Assembly (NCBI GenBank): GCA_949987705.1
Contig: OX465282.1
Location: 40,388,039 to 40,452,038 of the forward strand
From: Thereva unica
Taxonomy: Eukaryota; Arthropoda; Insecta; Diptera; Therevidae
Direction: 5' to 3'
DNA: 64,000 nucleotides
Shown: positions 55,913 to 64,000 of the stretch, in pieces
How positions within the stretch are numbered: the first letter of the stretch is position 1
How the letters are laid out: the number at the start of each line of letters is the position of its first letter
Translations under genes and position numbers: made by a program
The notes under the pieces: generated by a model
What the model was told of the DNA's origin: nothing
What the model saw: only the letters and a program-made list of their open reading frames with translations
Databases searched by the model: none

Positions 55913-56458
55913 ATGCACGACGAAGCAGACCCGGACATTTTTGCAGATTCCGACGGCGATATTGATCCCAGGTCATCAAGGCCAAGATGTGATTCCGCAA
56001 CAGTTGCAGCTAAGGTAGACGTCCACCATACCCAAGCATCTAGGGCCACGAACAAATCCCGAGATCATCCTGCCAGCCGCTTAGCGAACGTGACGAGACA
56101 CACCAAACCGACACCATCCCAGCCAGCGCTGATCAACGGAGCGTCAGAGCCTTCATTGGCAATCTTGAGGCCGACCACCACCATAAAGGAACTGAAGATG
56201 CGGATCAACAACAGCCACCAAAAGTTTGTGACCAGGGAAGGAGTTGATATCTTCCTAACTCGCGACATCCTGCAAAGAACAGATTTCGAAGCCATCGCCA
56301 AGACTAAAAAACGGGAGAAAACGCTGAATTTACCCGAGCGGTACCAAGTCAGGGTAAAGGTAAAAGCAGACGGCAGCCTCACCTTCTTCCACTACCACAA
56401 GAGAGGTCTTCTTAAAAAACTTTCGAACCAGGCGGTTCAACGGGAGGGAGAATGTTAA
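55913..56458 (+). CDS. Uncharacterised BEL 3' ORF
   Basis: 181 codons from ATG at 55913 to the TAA-type stop at 56458, which overlaps the start of the 3' LTR. The N-terminal half is acidic to Ser/Pro-rich (HDEADPDIFADSDGDID). The C-terminal half is basic and looks folded (LTRDILQRTDFEAIAK, LPERYQVRVKVKADGSLTFF), ending in a polypurine run that doubles as the PPT. There is no signal peptide and no transmembrane stretch, so it is not an envelope. I do not recognise the family. A short ORF (55856-55912) with an acidic peptide precedes it. It may be expressed from a spliced or downstream RNA. Confidence 0.6.
   Translation: MHDEADPDIFADSDGDIDPRSSRPRCDSATVAAKVDVHHTQASRATNKSRDHPASRLANVTRHTKPTPSQPALINGASEPSLAILRPTTTIKELKMRINNSHQKFVTREGVDIFLTRDILQRTDFEAIAKTKKREKTLNLPERYQVRVKVKADGSLTFFHYHKRGLLKKLSNQAVQREGEC
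56440..56452 (+). other. BEL polypurine tract
   Basis: ACGGGAGGGAGAA ends directly at the 3' LTR start TGTTAAGC. It is the expected plus-strand primer site and overlaps the last codons of the 3' ORF. Confidence 0.8.
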
Positions 56459-57917
56459 GCGCAGTACCTAAAAATAGAGGTAATTAAACTTCAATCTACA
56501 TAAACAAATGCCAGAACCATACTTACCTGGATAGTTAGAATGAACCTGAAAAGAAAGAAATTAAAATTAATGAATTAAAATAAATTAAATTAAATAAAAT
56601 TGAATTATTATAAAATACGAAAATAAACATGAATTCTCACATAACAACAACAACATGAAAACAAGAATTACTAAACGAAATACAATGAATTAATGAATTA
56701 GAAATTTAAGGAAATAGAATAGGATAGAAATTTAAGAAAATAGAATGGAAATGAAACGCAAATTGAATTAATAAATAAAAGAAAAAACATGAATTTGAAT
56801 TTAGATTGATTTTAAGGTTAGGTTAGAACATGCAACATAAGTTATGTTAAAAGACTAAATACAAGGTAAAAAACACGCAAAATCGAATATTAAACTTACC
56901 TGTGCCTTATAATAATGATCTCTACCTGCACCTGTTAACACACGCGCGGAAAACAGCGAAAAACCGACGACGGTCGCGAGTCGCGAAAATAAAAAAACGC
57001 GAACTGTCATTCATGGTTTGAATTGACAGTCAGCTGGTACTTCGCGAAAGCTACCGAAAGTAAAGCCACAATTAGCGAAAAGCTTTGAAATTTCGCGATA
57101 ATAATTATATTTAAATTTATTAATTTATCCCATAAGAGGGAAAGAGAAGGAAAATTAAAAGGAGAAGGAATGATTTATTCGTCGATAAAATAGCTTTTAA
57201 TTTTAATGTCAATCTGCATATCTGCATTATCGACATTTAAAAAATATAATAATAAATTATAAAAGGAATAAAATTGAAAATGCAAAATTTAAGGCAGTAA
57301 AAATTAATATACAATATTAGCAATTTTTGGATGCAGAATAATCCTGGGCTGAATACAGAATTATATAGTTATAGATGAAGTTAAATTTATCGGCAAGTAA
57401 GCCCAGTTTATCGACCAACGCACCCTAATATTATAATAAAGCAGTTCTTCCTTAAGATGGCGGTGGACAACCAGGAAGATATAAAAATGCGACATCATTC
57501 AGGTTCTTCATTCGCAGTTTACATACGATTCAGAAAGGTATGAAGATAAAGTAATGCTAGCTTGCTAGGCATTTTATCCAGAAATACCTAACTGACACGG
57601 TTTCGGTGCATGACCGGGAAAACTTGGGTGGTTTTGGGTTCTAATATATTGAAATTAATATTTAGTTGGAGATAAGAATTAGTTTTTGAATTGATATATG
57701 TTAAAGAAGATTGTGTAATATCTATTAAAGAATATTAAAATAATTTATTTAATCCAATATATATTTAATTTGACATTTTAGTTGTTAATAAATTATGTGA
57801 AATTTGCTGCTATGAATTAAAACGAATAAGAATAAATTTATGAACGAAGGTTATATGCGTTATTATTTAACAAATACCGCTACACAATCACCGTTGCAGA
57901 GCCTGCACGACTAAACA
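56453..57917 (+). repeat. BEL 3' LTR, 1,465 bp
   Basis: Differs from the 5' LTR by one A in an A-run and a handful of substitutions (for example CATATCTGCA for CATTTCTGCA, CAATTTTTGG for CAATATTTGG, GATATATGTT for GATATAAGTT). Confidence 0.93.
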
Positions 57918-58953
57918 ATAGGCTCCACCCCAGGGTCCGAGTCTGCTTCTCTGCACAATCTTTTGAAGTGCTCGGATTTACTTCTAGCGATGGCCTTGTT
58001 CAGCCTTCTCCTCGCTTCCTTATATCTCTGAAGGAGTTCATCGAAATCAGGACGGTTTCGATTTCTTTGAGTTCTCCTTCTCGCTTTCAGGCAGGCCCTT
58101 CGGCATTCGTTGATCTCGGCGTTCCACCAGAAGTTTGGTGGGTGTTGCCGATTGCCGGCGCGCCGAGGCATGGATGCATCACATGCCTGTTTAACTGAAT
58201 CTTCGATTCGCTCTGCCCCTTCCCTGGCACCTCCTGCCGACCTCGCATCATGCAGGAATACTTCCTCGAACACCTCTGTGTCGAGTTTATTTACGGCCCA
58301 TCCTCTAGCCGTTCCGTACGTAGGATTCCTCTTTTCTATACCCTGGCCTACCTCGAAGATGATGGCTTGGTGGTCGCTGTGCGTGTACAAATCGCTCACC
58401 CGCCACTGTAGGTCCTTGGCCACTGAATCGCTCACGTAAGTGATGTCGATTGCAGACGCTCTCCCACCCCTTTGGAAGGTGTTTTCGCCTCCGGTGTTGA
58501 CCAATACCACATTTAGTCGCGAGAATACTTCTAGGAGTATGCGCCCTCTTGCATTCGTTTGTCGACTGCCCCATTCGACAGCCCAAGCATTGAAATCACC
58601 CGCTAATATTACCGGGTGATGGCGACTCGCGTCGGCGGCTAACCTTTCCAACATCGACTCGTACTCGTCTAGTGTCAGGCTTGGCGCCGCATAGCAGCTG
58701 TAGACGTGTATTCCGCCTACTTTTGCCCGCGTGAAGCCATTCTCTGGGCTTCTCATGGTATCTTCCATGGCTCGGCTCCCGCACGTCCATATCGCTGACG
58801 TGCCGCTGCTATCATTTATCCAGACGCCGCTGTGCAGGTTCCTGTACTGCTCGCAGACGATTGCGACGTCGGTTTTTTCCTCATAGGCTGTCTGTGCCAG
58901 CAGATCTTGTGCCGCTTGACAGTGGTTCAGATTTATCTGTATGAACCTTATCT
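57918..58953 (-). CDS. R1-clade LINE ORF2, AP-endonuclease half
   Basis: On the - strand the frame opens after an in-frame TAG near 58960 and reads IRFIQINLNHCQAAQDLL, KTDVAIVCEQYRN (catalytic Glu), VYSCYAAPSLT, VILAGDFNAWAVEWGS and DLYTHSDHQAIIF: the Asn, Glu, Asp/Asn and SDH signatures of the R1-type endonuclease. No ATG starts the frame before residue ~55, as in elements that reinitiate after ORF1; the ORF1 stop overlaps it. Near 57930 a run of Cs appears to be one base short, so the frame ends in BEL sequence. Shifting by one base gives the family's DPWG..YK motif across the insertion point. Confidence 0.87.
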
Positions 58954-59866
58954 TCGTCTATTTTTCAGCGCCTCTTTGAACGCCGGACATCTATTACCCC
59001 CGGTCACGTGCCCACTATCTCTGCCCTCTACTTCCCTACAAATTAGGCATTTGGCAGCTTGGTCACACACCTTTACCTTGTGACCCTCTTTCCCGCAGCC
59101 TCGGCACAGCCTTCCTCTATCCTGGCTGCTGCTGCAGTTTTTCGCTATGTGACCGAACTTCATGCATTTGAAGCACGGTTTAAGCGATACCCGCTCCCGC
59201 ATTCGGCATACCACCCAGCCGATCCGAACCTTACCTGCTGCGATAGCCTTCTTCGCAGCTTCAACAGGCAAGCTTATCAGCGCTGTCTGTGTGCCCCCCC
59301 ACGACTCTCTTAGCCTGAGGATATCCTTTTCCTGGACTGTCAGACCTAGCTGGCTCCCCAGTGCTTCGCAGACCTCTTCCTTGGTTGTGATCTCATCCAA
59401 GTCTCTACACTCGATCACCACCGTATTTGTGCTGGCTCTCACCTCAGCCACCCCGTTTATCGATGCTTTTACCTTCTGCTCTAAGTCTCCGGTCTTAGCA
59501 TCTCCCCTCTTGAGCTCGAGCAGGAGATCGCCCTTTTGCGTTCTCCTGACCCTTTTTACCCTATTTCCGACCTCTGCGAGGGAGGAATCTGTCCTCACCT
59601 TGCGAAGGATCTCCGCGTAAGTCGCTTCCCCTTTGGTCGTGATTATAATGGCATCCGACCTGGTATTTTGCTTCAACTTGTTTCCCTCTTTTATCCTTCT
59701 TTTCTTCATTTTTCTCTTTTTTCGCTCCACCGTCGTCCAGGCAGAACCGTCCGGGTTCTTGCTCTCTTTTTCGACGGGGCGCGCCGCCTGTAGTGGGGCT
59801 GGCTCGGCCACTGCTTCGGGAGTCTTTCCCTTTTTCCTCTTTGGGGTGTGCTGCTGCAGATATATA
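58948..59866 (-). CDS. R1-clade LINE ORF1 (Gag-like, three CCHC knuckles), N-terminus cut
   Basis: The - strand frame is open from about 59866 and ends TAA at 58948, about 305 codons. No ATG begins the visible frame, because the 5' end is lost. A basic, Lys-rich N-terminal part is followed by a coiled, charged region and three zinc knuckles: CFKCMKFGHIAKNC, CRGCGKEGHKVKVC and a longer CLIC...GHVTGGNRC. This is the standard architecture of R1-type ORF1, an RNA-binding particle protein. Its stop overlaps the start of ORF2. Confidence 0.87.
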
Positions 59867-59867
59867 C

Positions 59868-60255
59868 AGGGTGAGAGAAAAGTCCGGCACCGGTTCGATA
59901 TTTCCTAAACGGTAGGTTTTCGTGAAAAAAGTTTGTAGCAAAAGCTGCTCAGCTTGGAGGGTAGATTCGTTTGAACACAAAACTCACCCCCACCCACTCA
60001 CCCCCTCGCAGGGGGTGGGGGTAACTCCAAATTTTTAAATAGCAACCTCCATTTTTTTTCACGGATTATGATTCTCCGAAGAAAAATATGAAACTTTCGC
60101 TTTAAAATTTTTTTTATCCGAAGCTTCCCTGCACCCCCAAAATGAATTTTTGGGGATGGGGAATAGTCCGGCACCGTTTCGATATTTTCTGAACAGTAGG
60201 TTTTCGTGAAAAAAGTTTGTAGCAAAAGGTGCTCAGGTTGGAGGGTAGAATCGTT
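59868..60255. repeat. ~283-bp tandem repeat truncated by the gap
   Basis: AGTCCGGCACCGGTTCGATA at 59881 recurs as AGTCCGGCACCGTTTCGATA at 60164. Both are followed by GGTTTTCGTGAAAAAAGTTT and by GGAGGGTAGA. The left edge ACAGGGTGAGAGAAAAG looks like a transposon terminus. Confidence 0.7.
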
Positions 60256-60455
60256 NNNNNNNNNNNNNNNNNNNNNNNNNNNNNNNNNNNNNNNNNNNNN
60301 NNNNNNNNNNNNNNNNNNNNNNNNNNNNNNNNNNNNNNNNNNNNNNNNNNNNNNNNNNNNNNNNNNNNNNNNNNNNNNNNNNNNNNNNNNNNNNNNNNNN
60401 NNNNNNNNNNNNNNNNNNNNNNNNNNNNNNNNNNNNNNNNNNNNNNNNNNNNNNN
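60256..60455. other. Assembly gap, 200 N
   Basis: Exactly 200 undetermined bases, a typical placeholder. Linkage across it, and hence the left end of the Polinton, is uncertain. Confidence 0.99.
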
Positions 60456-60510
60456 AGAGAATATGCTTGCATTTGCTTTTTTTACACAGCTTTACCAGGA
60501 AATAACCTCC

Positions 60511-61113
60511 ACTCGCTTGAATTATTATCAAAGGAGCAGGCTTAGATGGTGATAACCATAAATAATAATAGAATGGAGTAACGTTTCTTGAAAGATCGCT
60601 AGAGCACCGTGTAGAGGATTGCGGTTGCTTTTTATTTGTACAATTCTAAGTAAGTAAGGAAAAACATTTGCAAGATGATTTAATGTACTTGTTAGAATGG
60701 AAAACCGTTTGTGTATGTTGATGACCCATAAATAACGATAGGATGCAGTTCTCTTAGAAGATCGGATCGTTTGCACATATTTGCTAGGAAATAACCCACT
60801 CGCTTGAATTATTATCAAAGGTGCAGGCTTAGATGGTGATAACCGTAAGTAATAATAGAATGGAGTACCGTTTCTTGAAAGATCACTAGAGCACCGTGTA
60901 GAGGATTGCGGTTGCTTTTTATTTGTACAATTCTAAGTAAGTAAGGAAAAACATTTGCAAGATGATTTAATGTACTTGTTAGAATGGAAAACCGTTTGTG
61001 TATGTTGATGACCCATAAATAACGATAGGATGCAGTTCTCTTAGAAGATCGGATCGTTTGCACATATTTGCTAGGAAATAACCCACTCGCTTGAATTATT
61101 ATCAAAGGTACGG
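60511..61113. repeat. ~287-bp tandem repeat upstream of the Polinton polymerase
   Basis: ACTCGCTTGAATTATTATCA recurs at 60511, 60798 and 61084, and the two full units differ by a few bases. It may be part of the Polinton terminal region, which in this group is often repetitive; the left part is in the gap. Open frames within it are shadows. Confidence 0.8.
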
Positions 61114-61207
61114 ACTTAGATGTTGATAATAATAATGGAATGAAATGTTGTATAATAACCTTAGAACAGGTTAAATTCATTTATTTTATTTTTTTGTAAA
61201 CAAGAAA

Positions 61208-61245
61208 ACATATATAAAAGGTGCACAAAAAGCTGTCGTTTATTG
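61208..61245 (+). promoter_or_regulatory. Probable TATA promoter of the Polinton polymerase
   Basis: TATATAAAAGGTGC at 61212 is a strong TATA box. Transcription would start near 61240. A donor GTAAGC at 61494 and acceptor TTGTTACAG at 61636 bound a likely 143-bp 5' UTR intron before the ATG at 61665. Confidence 0.6.
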
Positions 61246-61664
61246 AAAGCAAATTTTCAAAGCAAAAAGTTTGCTTCTGAAGTTTTTACTAGTGGTTTAA
61301 AATTGAGCGGAAACTTGTGTTGTGCGATAAAAAAATTAGTGCAAAAGTTTTTTATAATTTAGTAATTGTAGAGTTTTTAAAATGTGAAAAACTTTTTTAC
61401 CAAAAAGTGTTTTTAAAGTTAATTTAATAAGACAAAATTGTGCTGAACTTGATATTTTATAAATTTGTATAGTGCAAATAAAAAATAATCTAGGTAAGCT
61501 TACAATTTTAAAATAATTTAAGAAATACTTGCGCCCAAGGTCGTTTTATGTCCATTTCCTATCTTCTTTCACGAGTTTTAATCATTACATTTTGTTTTCT
61601 GAACGTTAAAAACACTGTGTTGACTTTTTGTTACAGTGTATTCTCTACAACTAAAAAATAAAAG

Positions 61665-64000
61665 ATGTCTAAATTTATCATTGCGAGCGACATCATTACT
61701 CATGTAAGGCGTTTCAATGTACGTGGTCGAAAAGTTAATTTTAAAATAAACACACCGCCTATGAATGTAGAGCCTTTATCATGGTTCAAGAGTGCGGTTG
61801 ACGATATTGTTCAGCATGCCATGATAGGACTTCACCCAGAAGATTATGTCGGGTTTACTTTTTGTGGAGAGAGTTTCATAGAGAGAGGCCCAGGGTGGTT
61901 AAATTATAAATTAGCATCTGAGGTTAAAGTAAGCGATGTATGGGAAATGATTGGTAAAATTTTTCAGAGCAATTCTGAAGGAGTAAATACTGATACATTT
62001 TGTTTGAGTGTGACATCAGTCCGACTACCGCAAGGGAGAGGAAGAGACCATGGAAGGAAATATAACACATTTGATGAAGAATGTGCTAAAAAAAGGGGAA
62101 TTGTTACCATTCAAAATAAAGATAACCTGTGTCTGCCCAGAGCTTTAATTGTAGCAATTTCTAACATTGAAAAGGAAATACATTATAAAAAAGTAAGACA
62201 AAATATAGGTCAAATACAAACACGACGAGCTGCTGCACTGCTAACAGAATCTAAAATACATATACCGATGAATGGTGCAGGAATCCCGGAACTTCAGAAA
62301 TTTCAAACTTATCTGAAAGATTATAAAATTGTTGTTTATCAGTATGGTACCAAGGGGAGAGATTTAATTTTTGAAGGGCAAAATGATGGAAAACGATTAA
62401 ATTTATTGTACTATAACAACCACTATAACGTCATAACTTCCTTGACTGCTGCATTTTGTTGTCACTATTTTTGTGAACGATGTAATGTACCATACGATCA
62501 CAAAAATGAACATAGATGTGGTGGAACGTGTTTTTGTTGTCAACAAGCTCCTGCATGTGCTAAAGATGCCCGTAACGAAATTTTGTGCAAAGATTGCAAT
62601 CGAAGCTTTAGAGGACAAAGCTGTTTTAATAATCACAAAGCATCGGGATCTTTAAACAACAAAAATAGTGTTTGCGAGCAGGTAAAAAAATGTAAGGGTT
62701 GTCTAAAAACATTTCAAGCAGATAAAGTCCACACCTGTGGGGGATATTTTTGTAAAATATGTGATAAACATGTGCAACAAGGACATCTTTGTTATATACA
62801 ACCAAATAGATGCAAACCCCAAACGAAGGACACTATTTTTGTATTCTACGATCTAGAAACACGTCAGGAAAAGGTAATAGGAGAAAAAGAGACAATTGGT
62901 GATATTAAACTGCATGAGCCAAATTTATGTGTTCTCGCTAAACGATGTGATCTATGTATTGAAGTGAACAAATTAGTTTTCTGTCAAAAATGCGGATTTA
63001 GACTTCAGATTTACCAATCCAATGTAATTAGCACTTTTCTAAAAAATTTATTGGAGCTCCGTAAGAAATTCAAAAAGGTAGTGGTTCTAGCACATAATGG
63101 GCAGGCGTTTGACCACCAATTTATACTAAATTATATATTGCTACAAAGTAATTTGAAACCCCAACTTATAATGCGAGGAACAAAAATAATTATGATGCAG
63201 CTGGGTAATATAAAATTTATAGATTCATTGAATTATTTCCCTATGGCTCTATCTCAATTACCTAAGGCGTTTGATTTACCGCCGGTATTTAAAAAAGGCT
63301 ATTTCCCCCATTTATTCAATACGACTGAAAACGAGAAATATGTCGGGACACTGCCAGCAATTGAATACTACAACCCTGATGCTATGAAAACTGAGGCGCG
63401 AGAGACTTTTCTTAAATGGTATGACGATCATAAAAACGATGAATTTAACATGCAACGTGATATTGTTGACTATTGTATGTCTGATGTACAGATTTTAACT
63501 GAAGCATGTTTAAAATTTAGAAAGCTAATGTTAATTGAATGTTATGTAGATCCGTTCATTGAAGCTACCACAATAGCTTCGACATGTAATCTTGTTTACC
63601 GTCGCAATTTTCTTGAGCCTGATTCGATTGGTGTTATACCCAGAAGCAGTTACAGAAATGCAGATAACCAATCAAAAATAGCGATACAGTGGCTTATATG
63701 GGAAGAGCACAGTCGTAAAATTATGATTCAGCAAGCTGCTAATCAAAGAGAGGTAACGTTAAACGGAGTAAAAGTAGATGGATATTGCCCTGACACTAAT
63801 CAGGTTTTTGAGTTTCACGGATGCTATTACCATGGACACCCTACTTGCTTGAAGCATAACCGTGATTATCCTCTACATGATGACAAAAATGATACCCTTA
63901 ATCGTAGGTATGATGCGACTGTAGCAAAAACTGAGCGGTTGCGTTCCTATGGATACGAAATTATCGAAATGTGGGAATGCAATTTCCGTAGACAACTGGA
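61665..64000 (+). CDS. Polinton/Maverick protein-primed DNA polymerase B, N-terminal 778 residues
   Basis: The ATG at 61665 opens an uninterrupted frame to the window end. Family role: replication of the element's linear DNA from a protein primer. Segments: residues ~160-265 have DNLCLPRAL and NHYNVI, spaced like the Cys and His of OTU-type cysteine proteases (inference). ~265-390 is Cys/His-rich with many CxxC pairs (CERCN, CFCCQ, CKDC, CKGC, CKIC), likely zinc-binding. The exonuclease motifs are VFYDLET (ExoI, ~393), AHNGQAFDHQF (ExoII, ~478) and YCMSDVQIL (ExoIII, ~603). FEFHGCYYHGHPTC (~710) is the Vsr-like nuclease insert known in this group, continuing to MWECNF at the edge. The polymerase palm lies beyond the window. 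The part seen is intact. Endogenous adinto-like viral DNA is the alternative label. Confidence 0.9.
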   Translation, partial: MSKFIIASDIITHVRRFNVRGRKVNFKINTPPMNVEPLSWFKSAVDDIVQHAMIGLHPEDYVGFTFCGESFIERGPGWLNYKLASEVKVSDVWEMIGKIFQSNSEGVNTDTFCLSVTSVRLPQGRGRDHGRKYNTFDEECAKKRGIVTIQNKDNLCLPRALIVAISNIEKEIHYKKVRQNIGQIQTRRAAALLTESKIHIPMNGAGIPELQKFQTYLKDYKIVVYQYGTKGRDLIFEGQNDGKRLNLLYYNNHYNVITSLTAAFCCHYFCERCNVPYDHKNEHRCGGTCFCCQQAPACAKDARNEILCKDCNRSFRGQSCFNNHKASGSLNNKNSVCEQVKKCKGCLKTFQADKVHTCGGYFCKICDKHVQQGHLCYIQPNRCKPQTKDTIFVFYDLETRQEKVIGEKETIGDIKLHEPNLCVLAKRCDLCIEVNKLVFCQKCGFRLQIYQSNVISTFLKNLLELRKKFKKVVVLAHNGQAFDHQFILNYILLQSNLKPQLIMRGTKIIMMQLGNIKFIDSLNYFPMALSQLPKAFDLPPVFKKGYFPHLFNTTENEKYVGTLPAIEYYNPDAMKTEARETFLKWYDDHKNDEFNMQRDIVDYCMSDVQILTEACLKFRKLMLIECYVDPFIEATTIASTCNLVYRRNFLEPDSIGVIPRSSYRNADNQSKIAIQWLIWEEHSRKIMIQQAANQREVTLNGVKVDGYCPDTNQVFEFHGCYYHGHPTCLKHNRDYPLHDDKNDTLNRRYDATVAKTERLRSYGYEIIEMWECNFRRQL

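Larger units (their letters stand above)
49087..57917 (+). mobile_element. BEL/Pao LTR retrotransposon, young but defective
   Basis: 8,831 bp with LTRs 49087-50552 and 56453-57917 and target duplication ATAGG (49082-49086 and 57918-57922). It is inserted in ORF2 of the R1-clade LINE. Internal order: gag-protease, RT (broken), RNase H, integrase, an extra ORF, polypurine tract. The LTRs differ at roughly half a dozen positions by eye. Confidence 0.93.
46928..59867 (-). mobile_element. R1-clade LINE interrupted by a BEL/Pao element
   Basis: On the - strand: ORF1 (59866-58948), ORF2 endonuclease (58953-57918), the BEL insertion (49087-57917), ORF2 RT (49086-47072), 3' UTR (47071-46937) and A10 tail. 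The two ORF2 halves meet at the duplicated ATAGG. The 5' end is lost where a tandem repeat begins near 59868. Confidence 0.88.

Noticed and set aside
55913..56458. Envelope gene for the BEL element
   Set aside because: No signal peptide, transmembrane segment or Cys pattern of an envelope; kept as an unknown ORF.
60528..61180. Two related - strand frames of 96 and 121 codons
   Set aside because: They are the same 287-bp repeat unit read twice, without known domains.

Overview
The window is nuclear DNA of an insect, most likely a dipteran. The only recognisable host gene is the 3' half of a lysine-specific histone demethylase, Su(var)3-3/KDM1A, on the + strand. It is present as five exons between 9287 and 25702, and its protein is close to the fly form. 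Introns of 47 and 63 bp sit beside introns of 10.5 and 4.9 kb that are filled with transposons. Almost everything else is mobile DNA: LINEs, LTR elements, foldback elements and MITEs, Helentron relics, satellites, and the start of a Polinton/Maverick.

Layout. 1-1150 is a Jockey-type LINE ORF1 on the - strand with one frameshift. 1159-8722 is a 7.5-kb composite palindrome flanked by the 7-bp repeat TGAGCTG. Its arms are about 2.94 kb each and mirror each other, including an older DNA element and a LINE 3' end; three MITEs are present in one arm only. 9287-25702 holds the Su(var)3-3 exons, with introns carrying degraded LINE pieces, a 146-bp and a 120-bp tandem array, a Helentron helicase/endonuclease relic, a TIR element, and a 2,497-bp RTE-ended repeat element. 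A second, apparently identical copy of that last element lies at 34458-36954. 26.8-38.5 kb holds foldback elements, an RTE-like LINE, a Helentron endonuclease end abutting a 1.5-kb compound satellite (9-mer then 7-mer), and a 1.46-kb foldback.

36.9-46.2 kb is a nest. A BEL gag relic contains a rearranged, partly tandem-duplicated Gypsy element. One Gypsy LTR is split by an essentially full-length LINE whose single ORF2 is intact. 46.9-59.9 kb is an R1-clade LINE on the - strand (ORF1, endonuclease, RT) split by an 8.8-kb BEL/Pao element with nearly identical 1.47-kb LTRs and target duplication ATAGG. That BEL is young by its LTRs, but it has a frameshift between protease and RT and lacks the RT segment with the catalytic YVDD box. 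It also carries an unfamiliar 181-codon ORF before its 3' LTR.

After a 200-bp assembly gap (60256-60455) comes a 287-bp tandem repeat, a TATA-box promoter, a probable 5' UTR intron, and a long ORF (61665 to the window end). This ORF encodes the N-terminal 778 residues of a Polinton-type protein-primed DNA polymerase B: an OTU-like N-terminal segment, a Cys-rich zinc region, a 3'-5' exonuclease, and the start of a Vsr-like insert.

The pieces do not form one pathway. The window records successive nested insertions around one conserved chromatin gene. All identifications come from reading translated motifs and comparing sequences within the window; no database search was possible.
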